From JBMNMU01 sp050953505 (GTDB taxonomy: Bacteria; Bacillota; Clostridia; Peptostreptococcales; Anaerovoracaceae): a DNA stretch of 64,000 nucleotides. The stretch's first letter is position 1, and each line of letters opens with the position of its first letter. The stretch spans positions 1,426,001 through 1,490,000 of the forward strand of contig JBMNMU010000001.1 of the NCBI GenBank assembly GCA_050953505.1. Reading direction: 5' to 3'. The notes under the pieces are model-generated. The model searched no databases. It was not told where the DNA came from and saw only the letters and a program-made list of their open reading frames with translations. Positions 55,257-63,422 of the stretch are shown one piece after another. Both the position numbers and the translations under genes were made by a program.

Positions 55257-55451
55257 TTGAATCCTTATCAATTAACTGCCATAATATCAACCCTTGCCAT
55301 AGCAATAGCAGACAGTATACCCAATAATGACGATTTAGGATTACTAGCTGCTTCACTTACACAACTTGGAGATACATTAGATACGATTTCCTCGCAAAGG
55401 GCGCTACAAGAAAGTCGAAATTCTTCTTTGGGGAGCTCCCCTCATGAATAA
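55257..55451 (+). CDS. Small protein, DUF6774-like
   Basis: A 64-residue protein starting at TTG 55257 (MNPYQLTAIISTLAIAIADS), eight bases after GAGGTG; the frame is open further upstream without a site. The LGLLAASLTQLGDTLDTISSQRALQ stretch recurs in small clostridial proteins, which I recall as DUF6774, with moderate certainty. No signal peptide; function unknown. Confidence 0.6.
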   Translation: MNPYQLTAIISTLAIAIADSIPNNDDLGLLAASLTQLGDTLDTISSQRALQESRNSSLGSSPHE

Positions 55452-55666
55452 ACTTGTAGTGAACCTGTTTCTTTAATAATCAACTGAAATATGTTAAAAT
55501 ACTCCAAAGTAGAACAAATGCAAAGTAGAATAAAAATCTGAATGTAAATTCGAAGCACCAGTTGAAATATTTATGCCCTTTGGCCTCTGACGTAGCCTTA
55601 TGTGGAAAAGGTTGCAAATCCCAAGTGGCTAACATTTAATTTTGATACAGTTGAGGTTAAATTCTT

Positions 55667-56368
55667 ATGTCATACATACAAATGATGGATTGTTATAAAA
55701 GATATTACATGGGAGATACCGTTATCGTTGCAAATAACGGTATTACATTTGAAGTGGAAATAGGCGAGTTTGCTATTATCGTGGGGCCTTCTGGAGCAGG
55801 AAAATCCACAGTTTTAAATATACTAGGTGGCATGGATACCGTTGATGAAGGCCAGGTTATCGTAGATGGTAAAGATATTGCCACGCTTAACGCCAGAGAA
55901 CTAACAACCTACAGGCGGCTGGACATTGGCTTTGTCTTTCAATTTTATAACCTAGTTCCCAATTTAACTGCCTTAGAAAATGTTGAATTATCCTCACAGA
56001 TCGTGCCAAACGCCATGGATGCTAAATCTGTATTAGAGAGCATGGGTATGGGGGACAGGCTATATAATTTCCCCGCACAGCTATCCGGTGGCGAGCAGCA
56101 ACGTGTTGCCATTGCTAGGGCTTTGGCGAAAAACCCTAAACTCCTTTTGGCAGATGAACCTACAGGAGCTTTGGATTATAAAACTGGAAAAGCAGTGCTT
56201 AATCTTTTACAAAAGACATGTCGGGACACTGGTACCACGGTTATTGTCATAACCCACAACCAGGCTATCACCCCAATTGCAGACCGTGTGATTGAAATCA
56301 ATGATGCCAAGGTGCGAAAGATTACCACTAACCCGCATCCTTTATCTATTAATGAAATTGAGTGGTAG
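55667..56368 (+). CDS. ABC transporter ATP-binding protein (MacB/LolD type)
   Basis: A 233-residue ATPase: Walker A GPSGAGKST, Q-loop FVFQFYN, signature LSGGEQQRVAIARAL, Walker B LLLADEPTGALD and the switch His in VITHN. The LSGGEQQR and DEPTGALD forms mark the MacB/LolD/FtsE group that works with FtsX-like permeases. It lies seven bases before its permease gene. GAGG precedes ATG 55667 by about ten bases. Confidence 0.92.
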   Translation: MSYIQMMDCYKRYYMGDTVIVANNGITFEVEIGEFAIIVGPSGAGKSTVLNILGGMDTVDEGQVIVDGKDIATLNARELTTYRRLDIGFVFQFYNLVPNLTALENVELSSQIVPNAMDAKSVLESMGMGDRLYNFPAQLSGGEQQRVAIARALAKNPKLLLADEPTGALDYKTGKAVLNLLQKTCRDTGTTVIVITHNQAITPIADRVIEINDAKVRKITTNPHPLSINEIEW

Positions 56369-56375
56369 ATTTATT

Positions 56376-59300
56376 ATGAATAAAAGAGCTTTACGAAAAG
56401 ATATATTAATAGAAGTTTCCAAATCCAAAACTCGATTTATTTCCATTATGCTGATGATTGCTCTGGGCTCTGCTGTTTTTGTAGGGCTTTGTGTTACAGG
56501 GCCAACTATGAGAAATACCCTCTTTTCTTATACTGAAAAATACGGACTTCAAGACCTCTCTGTCTCTTCCCCCTTGGGACTAGCCCTTGAGGATCAAGTG
56601 ATCCTTTCCAATCTACCAGGCATATCTCAGTTGGATTATGGCTATCGTGCAGATTTTGTCATAGAAGATACTGACTATGTAATAGCAGCAGAATCTCTTG
56701 GAGAGCTTCCAAAATATGAGGGGTTAAGCGGCAGATTGCCAAAGGCTGTTAAGGAGATTGCATTAGAAAGCTTTATGATGGACAAGGGTTATAAAATTGG
56801 AGATACCATTAAGCTGAAAAGAGAAAAAATCAATAATAGCTATCCTCTGAAATATTACACCTACACCATAACAGGATTTATAAATTCCCCAGAATATTTG
56901 ATCCCTTCTCAAAAGGGTTCTACTTCTGTTGGCGATGGTATTTTAGATACTTTTGGCGTCGTTACCTCCAACAATTTTCAAATGGATAATTATACTATTG
57001 CAAGGCTGAATTTTGCTGATGTAGCTACCCTTGATCCCTATTCTGAGGAATATAAAGATAAAATGAAGGCTCACGCAGATGAAATTGATTATGCCTTTTC
57101 CCATAGACCGGACATTAGGCTGCGCCAATACCAAGATGATGGCCTTACAAAGATTTCAGATGGAAATAAAGAAATTACTGACGCGGAAAATGCACTTCTC
57201 CAGGCGGACCAGGAGCTAGCTAATGCAAAAATAGCTTTAGCAGAGGGATGGTCAGAATATTGGAAGGGGAAGGATACCTTTGAGAGGGAGATTGAAGTGG
57301 CAAAAGCTGAGCTCCTAGCTGCAGAGGATCTTTTATTTCGTTCAAAGGCGGAACTTTCTGCCGGGCAGTCACAGCTATCTTATGGCGAGAGAGAATTATC
57401 TAATTCAAGGCAACAAATATTACAATCAGAAGCTCAGCTGGCCCAAGCTGAGAGGCAGCTGGTTGATGGTGAAAGACAGCTTAGGGAAGCCCAAAGAGAA
57501 ATCGAACAAGGTCGTCTAGAGTTGGAAACTCAAAAGAATCAGTTGAATGCTGGTCTTCAACAAATTAATTCGGGAATCATGGGTTTAGAGATTGCATTAA
57601 GCACTGCAACAGATCCTGATCAGATAAACTACTTACGAGGACAACTAAGTGATCTAGAAGCTAGAAAACAAGTTATTCTTAACTCCCTTCCTCTAATAGA
57701 TGCGGGTAAGAGAGAACTAGATGAAGGTCAGCGAAAACTGGATCAGGAGTTTGCAGGCTATCATGAGGCTAAAAGGGAATATGATACAGGTAAGGCAAAA
57801 CTGGCAGAAGGTCGCAGAGAAATTAGAAACGGGGAAGCTCAATTAAACGCTGCCCGTTTTGAGCTGTCAGATGGTCAGGTACAATATAACGCCGCTATGA
57901 GAGAACTGGAAAATGCCAGGTATACCTTGGAAACAGAAAGAATAAAGGGCGAGCAAAAACTAAAGGATGCTTATGAAGAGCTTTTAAAAGGCGAACAAGA
58001 GTATAGAGTAGGACTATGGCGGCTACAGCAACAAAAAACAGAAGCCCAAGAGGAAATTGAAGAAGGTAAGGCTGATATTGATCAAGCAGAGAAAGATTTA
58101 GCCCGACTAAAGGTACCAAAATACACCATTCATGGTATGTATGACAACTCAGGACTTTTCCAATATGTCGAGAACTCAGAGAATATGGATTTTATGAGTT
58201 TAATATTCCCTGTATTCTTTTTCCTTATCGCATTACTAGTATGCTTGACAACGATGACTAGAATGGTCGACGAGCATAGGGTGTTGATTGGAACCTATAA
58301 GGCTTTGGGATATTCAGATCTGGATATTGCAAAAAAATATTTGGTTTATGGAAGCATTGCCAGCTTAGCAGGGAGTCTTCTAGGAGTTTTGGCAGCTTAT
58401 AAAATAATCATGCCTGTTATTTTTAATGCCTATTCTTCCAGCTTTTTATTTAAAGAAGCGCTTCCTCTACTTCCGTTGCGATTTTCAATCATGGCGGTTA
58501 TCATCAGCCTTCTTTGCACTGCTTATGCTTCCTTGGTGACCTTACGATCCTCTTTAGACAACAATGTGGCTACACTTCTCAGGCCTAAGGCGCCAAAAAT
58601 AGGCAATCGTATCCTACTTGAGCGAATCCCATTTATTTGGAAGCATTTATCCTTTACATACAAGGTCACTGCCAGAAATATCTTTCGCTATAAAAAGAGA
58701 ATGCTTATGACTATTATCGGTGTGGCCGGCTGCACAGCTCTTGTGTTCATGGGCTTTGGCATAAAAGGTTCTGTACATGACATCATGTTAAAGCAGTATG
58801 GAGAGATTTTTCTCTATGATACCATCGTCCTTTTTGATGATGAAGCTAATGCACAAGATATCAGAAGCTATCAGGATAAGCTGAAAAAAGATGATAACAT
58901 TGCCCAATTGAATGCAGTTCGATTTGAGCAAGGAATTATATCTATTCCCAATAAATTAGACCAAGACATTTCCATTGTTGTCCCTGAAAATGAAATGACT
59001 TTTCGGTCTATGAATGTTCTCCAAAATCGGCTAACCAAGGAAGATATCGCCTTAAATGAAGGAGCCGTGATTACAGAGAGGCTGGCATATCTGCTAAAGG
59101 CAAAGGTAGGAGATTCTATAGAATTTCGAGACAATGATGACAAGTTAAAAACCATAACAATTACTGGGATTGCGGAAAACTATGTAGGACATTACATGTA
59201 TCTTCCAATCCCCTATTATGAAGAGATCTTTAATCGGGATTATAAGCCCAATGCTCATTATATTTCCCTTCATAGTAATAGCACCCAAAGTATCAGTGAC

Positions 59301-59792
59301 TTTTCTTCAGAAATGCTGGAGAATGATTTGGTACTGAGAACGGTGAATACCAACACCGCTAGTGATGTGGTAGAGGATTTGATGGGATCTCTTGACATTG
59401 TGGTAATCGTAATTATAGCCTTATCTTCTCTCTTGGCTATTGTGGTTTTATATAATTTGACTAACATCAATGTGTCTGAGCGTATCCGAGAGCTTTGTAC
59501 CATAAAGGTTCTTGGCTTTTACCCGGAAGAAGTCACAACCTATGTCTATCGGGAAACTACCCTTTTGACCCTGATAGGTATTGTTGTGGGCTATGGTCTT
59601 GGCTTAGGCCTGCATTACTTTGTTGTAACTGCGTTGGCTCCTTCCAATGTGATGATGGGCCTGGATGTGTATCTAAGCAGCTATGCCCTTTCGGCCATCA
59701 TAACCTTGGCATTCTCTACAATAGTAATGTTGATTATGCACCAGAGGCTAAAGGGTATTGATATGGTGGAATCTTTAAAAGCCGTGGAATAA
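56376..59792 (+). CDS. FtsX-like ABC permease with very long coiled coil
   Basis: A 1138-residue permease. One helix (~20-40), a periplasmic-type domain (~45-245), a coiled coil of ~350 residues (~250-590) full of repeated E-x2-L-x2-A/G heptads (for example AQAERQLVDGERQLREAQREI), then FtsX/MacB_PCD helices ~620-760, a second extracellular domain, and four C-terminal helices. This layout matches clostridial YhgE/FtsX-type exporters that move peptides or act mechanically outside the membrane. ATG 56376 starts eight bases after the ATPase stop; the frame upstream overlaps that gene and is not used. Its TAA is followed with no gap by palindrome R3. Confidence 0.88.
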   Translation: MNKRALRKDILIEVSKSKTRFISIMLMIALGSAVFVGLCVTGPTMRNTLFSYTEKYGLQDLSVSSPLGLALEDQVILSNLPGISQLDYGYRADFVIEDTDYVIAAESLGELPKYEGLSGRLPKAVKEIALESFMMDKGYKIGDTIKLKREKINNSYPLKYYTYTITGFINSPEYLIPSQKGSTSVGDGILDTFGVVTSNNFQMDNYTIARLNFADVATLDPYSEEYKDKMKAHADEIDYAFSHRPDIRLRQYQDDGLTKISDGNKEITDAENALLQADQELANAKIALAEGWSEYWKGKDTFEREIEVAKAELLAAEDLLFRSKAELSAGQSQLSYGERELSNSRQQILQSEAQLAQAERQLVDGERQLREAQREIEQGRLELETQKNQLNAGLQQINSGIMGLEIALSTATDPDQINYLRGQLSDLEARKQVILNSLPLIDAGKRELDEGQRKLDQEFAGYHEAKREYDTGKAKLAEGRREIRNGEAQLNAARFELSDGQVQYNAAMRELENARYTLETERIKGEQKLKDAYEELLKGEQEYRVGLWRLQQQKTEAQEEIEEGKADIDQAEKDLARLKVPKYTIHGMYDNSGLFQYVENSENMDFMSLIFPVFFFLIALLVCLTTMTRMVDEHRVLIGTYKALGYSDLDIAKKYLVYGSIASLAGSLLGVLAAYKIIMPVIFNAYSSSFLFKEALPLLPLRFSIMAVIISLLCTAYASLVTLRSSLDNNVATLLRPKAPKIGNRILLERIPFIWKHLSFTYKVTARNIFRYKKRMLMTIIGVAGCTALVFMGFGIKGSVHDIMLKQYGEIFLYDTIVLFDDEANAQDIRSYQDKLKKDDNIAQLNAVRFEQGIISIPNKLDQDISIVVPENEMTFRSMNVLQNRLTKEDIALNEGAVITERLAYLLKAKVGDSIEFRDNDDKLKTITITGIAENYVGHYMYLPIPYYEEIFNRDYKPNAHYISLHSNSTQSISDFSSEMLENDLVLRTVNTNTASDVVEDLMGSLDIVVIVIIALSSLLAIVVLYNLTNINVSERIRELCTIKVLGFYPEEVTTYVYRETTLLTLIGIVVGYGLGLGLHYFVVTALAPSNVMMGLDVYLSSYALSAIITLAFSTIVMLIMHQRLKGIDMVESLKAVE

Positions 59793-59861
59793 CTGCCAGA
59801 GACCGAGAGATGAATGGCCGTGGCTGGCAGCCACGGCCATTCATCTCTCGGTCTCTGGCAG
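59793..59861. repeat. Palindromic repeat R3 (GACCGAGAGATGAATGGCC family), perfect
   Basis: A 69-bp perfect inverted repeat: 33-bp arms around GGC. It begins at the base after the permease stop and ends three bases before the stop of the convergent gene at 59865, so it fills the entire gap. Confidence 0.95.
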
Positions 59862-59864
59862 GTT

Positions 59865-60368
59865 CTATTCCGGCCTTGGAATCTCTTCTAAATGGTTTAT
59901 GCCTTTTATTCCATAAATAACTGTGGCTTCAGAAATTAGAGGCACTTCAACCCCAGGAGAGCTTTCCTGAACATCCATAAGGGATTGCATATAGGATGTG
60001 GCTTCAATGACTACACGCTCTAGCTGCAATATGTTTTGATTGATCCATAATGAAATAGGCACAGGATTTGGGGAAAAGGCCATTGCAGGGATTCCTGTTT
60101 GTAGCTCTAGATAATCACCGCTTGTTATTTCAATTCTTAAATCCTCAAGAGACAGATCTGGCGAATCTGGTAAAAGACCGCTCTTTACATGGAAATCTCG
60201 AATATACTTTTGATATGCTTCTAGAATGGTGTCCTGCTCAAGGTAACCGTCATATTTTATAAGGTTTTCGTCCTTTAGTTCATCGTCTTCAACAGTTTTA
60301 AAGGTGCCTATATTTGAACTTAACAGATGCAATTGTGCTTCAAAATTATTCTTTATCAGGTCAAGCAT
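59865..60368 (-). CDS. Unknown protein, possibly 5'-truncated
   Basis: A 167-residue acidic frame with no recognised domain, signal or membrane segment. ATG 60368 has no ribosome binding site, and the frame is open upstream to the TGA that ends the lipoprotein gene at 60393, in the same frame. It may therefore be a gene that lost its start, or be translated by coupling or readthrough from the lipoprotein gene. Confidence 0.45.
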   Translation of the reverse strand: MLDLIKNNFEAQLHLLSSNIGTFKTVEDDELKDENLIKYDGYLEQDTILEAYQKYIRDFHVKSGLLPDSPDLSLEDLRIEITSGDYLELQTGIPAMAFSPNPVPISLWINQNILQLERVVIEATSYMQSLMDVQESSPGVEVPLISEATVIYGIKGINHLEEIPRPE

Positions 60369-60392
60369 TAAATTATTTGATAGAATCCGTAG

Positions 60393-60989
60393 TCAGTTTT
60401 CTTTAAGTTTCAATAAATAATGAGTATATCCCTTTAAAGTATTATCTGTTTCATCAAAGGATATCGTTTCCATGGCAATAAAAATGTTGTCTTTTGTTAT
60501 ATAGAACATAGGATTTGACAAAATCCCATCTTCTACATACATGGTATAATGTTTAATCTCGTCTATATCTAATTCTTGTTTAATATCATCATAGTCAAAT
60601 ACAGAACCTAGCCCCTCAAAGTTTTCAAGGCTTTCTCTGGCTAAGTCATCATAATATTTTTCACCGTAATCCTTAACCGTGATAAACTCAAAACCTTCTG
60701 ATGGGTTTTCTCCAAATGTTCCTGAAGTTTCATAGAAATAACTCTCTCCTATTGAAAATTCTACATCAGTGAAATTTTCTGCTACTGCTTTTAGGTCATT
60801 TTGAAATTGTTCTTCACTAATTGCAGAAGATTTATGCATATATACTACTTCATCAAATGTGTATTCTCCATAAAAATCGGATATATCTAGAGACGTATTA
60901 TTTATAGGTTTATTAGAAGATGCGCACCCAACTAAAGCTAAAATAATAATACTTTTCAAAATAATTATTCTCATAATCTTTTTATTCAT
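60393..60989 (-). CDS. Putative lipoprotein, unknown
   Basis: A 198-residue protein with a signal peptide and lipobox LVGC (Cys at ~22), then an acidic, Tyr-rich mature part with no recognised domain. AGAGG lies eight bases before ATG 60989. The C-terminal KGYTHYLLKLKEN looks like a natural end. Membrane-anchored outside the cell. Confidence 0.7.
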   Translation of the reverse strand: MNKKIMRIIILKSIIILALVGCASSNKPINNTSLDISDFYGEYTFDEVVYMHKSSAISEEQFQNDLKAVAENFTDVEFSIGESYFYETSGTFGENPSEGFEFITVKDYGEKYYDDLARESLENFEGLGSVFDYDDIKQELDIDEIKHYTMYVEDGILSNPMFYITKDNIFIAMETISFDETDNTLKGYTHYLLKLKEN

Positions 60990-61194
60990 TTACTTTTCCT
61001 CTCTATTATTAAATTAATTAAGTCACACTTTATCTACTAATATAACTTCCACTAGATTTAGAATAACATAGATCCATTTATCTCCACTAACTAATGAAGA
61101 TAATATCCCCAGATATAAATCTTGTTTATGGATAATTTAAATTTAATAATATTATATCATTTTATCGGATGCTAAGATTTCCAGAACTTTATTT

Positions 61195-61428
61195 CTAAAT
61201 TTGAATAGATAAAAGATCCTCACTTTTATCTTTCATAAAATTACATGAGTTATAAACTCCCTGGTTATAAAATTCCGGTGCCAATTCCTCAATTATAAAA
61301 TCCAAGAAGAGATTGGCGGCCAAGTCACCCAACTCTTCCTCTCTTTCGTTTAAAAAATATCGTTTTATTTCCATAACCATATATTCGCGGGTTTCGTTTG
61401 ATAATTTTATTCGATGAGTCCTATTCAT
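61195..61428 (-). CDS. DUF2164 family protein
   Basis: A 77-residue protein beginning MNRTHRIKLSNETREYM. The pattern IKRYFLNEREEELGDLAANLFLDFIIEELAPEFYNQGV is characteristic of DUF2164. ATG 61428 has GAGGTG four bases upstream; the in-frame start six codons earlier is less likely. Function unknown. Confidence 0.8.
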   Translation of the reverse strand: MNRTHRIKLSNETREYMVMEIKRYFLNEREEELGDLAANLFLDFIIEELAPEFYNQGVYNSCNFMKDKSEDLLSIQI

Positions 61429-61591
61429 ATCACACCTCAGTATCATATTTTTGTATATAGGGTTTATTTCGCTGCATAAGATATCCTAGTCCTATTATAT
61501 CATCTAAACTTATTTTAAATATTAACATGATACGGTGTCGCCTTTTTATCCATTAAATATTCATCTCCCATACACATTTATAGAAGAGATA

Positions 61592-61830
61592 TTAAATTAT
61601 CTCAATACTCAAAGTGTTATCCTGTAAGTCAAGCCTTTCCTTCAGTTCGTTGCTTATGTGGAGCTTAACGATTGTGCCTCTCGGTACATTTTCAAATTCA
61701 TAAATCATGGCCTGAACCACTGTACCATCAGTTATATCTGTTTTTACAGATCTGCGGGATTAAATTCACTTGGAAAACCTGTAGCTACTCGGCAAAACCC
61801 ATCCGCTACCTCATCCTTTAGGATTTAAGA
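61592..61830 (-). pseudogene. Degenerate gene remnant
   Basis: Two coherent reading stretches in different frames: ILKDEVADGFCRVATGF and PSEFNPADL, then after a shift near 61760, VKTDITDGTVVQAMIYEFEN and VPRGTIVKLHISNELKERL, ending at TAA 61592. There is no start. The content suggests the tail of a protein whose 5' part was lost next to palindrome R4. Family not recognised. Confidence 0.4.
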
Positions 61831-61849
61831 CTCTACCTGCCTGAAGAAT

Positions 61850-61893
61850 TGGCCTGGCCACGGCCACGGCCATTCATCTCTCGGGCTTTGGCA
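61850..61893. repeat. Palindromic repeat R4, degenerate left arm
   Basis: The right arm CACGGCCATTCATCTCTCGG plus GCTTTGGCAGG is conserved; the left arm survives only as CTGCC and GGCC blocks. It overlaps the end of the beta-lactamase-fold gene and provides its last codons (LPKPER) and TGA. Confidence 0.75.
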
Positions 61894-63310
61894 GGTACAC
61901 GAACCATGTAATGCTGGCTGTAAATAAAGTCAACGAAATCATAGCTGTAAGAACACTATAGGTTTGCCAAATGAGTATGATTGACCAATCCAAGGCAAGG
62001 CATAGTATGCACAGGGCAATCGTAGCCATCAGCAAAATAATTGTTATAATCTTTCTCTTTTTTGTCATTGGTTGCAACTCATAGGTTTTCCTTCTGCGTA
62101 ATCCTAAAAAGAAAAACAGAACCGCCAATAAACAAAAAATAATGGTGACAGACGAGAAAATAATGTCTAAAAGCTGTGTGACACTTATTTTATATGTCTG
62201 TGTTAAGTTGCCATCTAATATATCTTTAACTTTTAGTACCAGGTTAATATTAGTGCTTGCCCCGTTGCTCAGTAAGCAGATGGCTATGCCCTTGCTAGGT
62301 ATCATGGTCACTTGGGTCGCGAAATTGGGATTGCCCCCAGAGTGCTCAATAATTCTTTGATCTGCGCTTACCGACCAGCCCGCCGCGTAATACATTTCCT
62401 CCACAGCAGGAACAGATATGTCCCCTAGATGAGATTTTTCCATAACCGTATGGAATATTTCGGGTATATCCTCCACGATACCCATCTGTATCCCCATCCA
62501 ACGGGCCATGTCTTTGGTACAGGAGATGATGTAGCCCGCAGGTTTATTCCCAGCATAATCTGGGGCGTTATATGGGGTTGTCGTAAAGAAGGAAGAACGG
62601 TATCCCTGTGCCAACTGTCCGGTAGCTTGAGCATCTTCTTTATAAACATAGGTCTGATGAAGGCCTGACGGCTGAAATACCTGTTCCCTCATAAAGTCTT
62701 CATAGCTTTGTCCTGACACAACCTCAATAACCAAACCCAATACGTCATAATTAACAGTTCCATATTCATACTGTTCACCGGGAGAGAATGCCAATTCAGC
62801 ATCCACCAGTGCTTCTACAGTCTTTTGCAACATATCCGCCGTATTGCCTTGTGGAATATTTTGAAAATGCCTCCCATTTGTTAAACCGCTGGTATGGTAA
62901 AGAAAGTTATTAAGTGTAAGGCTTTGCATATCAACAGGTTTCCCTTGATATTTTAAGGTAAGCCAAGGTAAATATTCTTGGACAGCATCAGTCATTGACA
63001 GCAGCCCTTGCTCCTCCAACAGCAAAATACCCATGCCGGTAAAAGCTTTACTGACCGAGGCCAACTCATATAGTGTGTTTTCACTTGCAAACAACTCCTT
63101 TTCACGGTCTGCATATCCGGAAGAAAAGTAGAACACTTCACCATCAGCCAGTATCGAGATTGACATTCCGGGCACACCTGATATACGACAGGCATCATCC
63201 AACAACCCTTGTATTGCCGCAGACTTCCCATCTGACAGCCCATAGCTTTGTGTTGTGAATCCCGAAAAGAAAATAAGTATCGTTAATACAAAAGCAATCG
63301 TCTTTTTCAT
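61874..63310 (-). CDS. Beta-lactamase-fold serine hydrolase with C-terminal membrane helices
   Basis: A 478-residue exported protein: signal peptide (MKKTIAFVLTILIFFSGF...), a class C beta-lactamase/DD-peptidase-like domain (~30-355) and three to four C-terminal helices (~380-475). Motif 1 is SVSK in ELASVSKAFTG; motif 3 is HSGG in IEHSGGNPNF; the second motif appears as Y-G-T where Y-x-N is usual. Probably a peptide or ester hydrolase at the cell surface rather than an antibiotic resistance enzyme. ATG 63310 has GGAG nearby; the longer frame upstream is repeat sequence. The C-terminus is encoded by repeat R4. Confidence 0.82.
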   Translation of the reverse strand: MKKTIAFVLTILIFFSGFTTQSYGLSDGKSAAIQGLLDDACRISGVPGMSISILADGEVFYFSSGYADREKELFASENTLYELASVSKAFTGMGILLLEEQGLLSMTDAVQEYLPWLTLKYQGKPVDMQSLTLNNFLYHTSGLTNGRHFQNIPQGNTADMLQKTVEALVDAELAFSPGEQYEYGTVNYDVLGLVIEVVSGQSYEDFMREQVFQPSGLHQTYVYKEDAQATGQLAQGYRSSFFTTTPYNAPDYAGNKPAGYIISCTKDMARWMGIQMGIVEDIPEIFHTVMEKSHLGDISVPAVEEMYYAAGWSVSADQRIIEHSGGNPNFATQVTMIPSKGIAICLLSNGASTNINLVLKVKDILDGNLTQTYKISVTQLLDIIFSSVTIIFCLLAVLFFFLGLRRRKTYELQPMTKKRKIITIILLMATIALCILCLALDWSIILIWQTYSVLTAMISLTLFTASITWFVYLPKPER

Positions 63311-63330
63311 ATACTCTCCATTTAATAGAA

Positions 63331-63419
63331 TTATCTCTCGGTTTCTGGCAGCCACGGCCATTCATCTCTCGGTCGATGGCAGTCTGGCCACGGCCAATCA
63401 TCTCTCGGTCTATGGCAGG
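63331..63419. repeat. Palindromic repeat R5: three direct half-units
   Basis: Three right-half units in the same orientation (63331-63350 partial, 63351-63381, 63382-63419), each containing ATCTCTCGGT and ending TGGCAG; two have CCACGGCCA. No opposite arm, so no long hairpin here. It fills the gap between the AEC transporter stop and the beta-lactamase-fold gene. Confidence 0.8.
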
Positions 63420-63422
63420 TTT

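Noticed and set aside
57895..58119. Hydrophobic minus-strand frame opposite the permease coiled coil.
   Set aside because: A shadow of Glu/Gln-rich heptads; no start signal and no family resemblance.
63331..63419. CRISPR array, because of regularly spaced similar units.
   Set aside because: Only three imperfect units, no unique spacers of constant length, no cas genes, and the units match arms of the palindrome family elsewhere.
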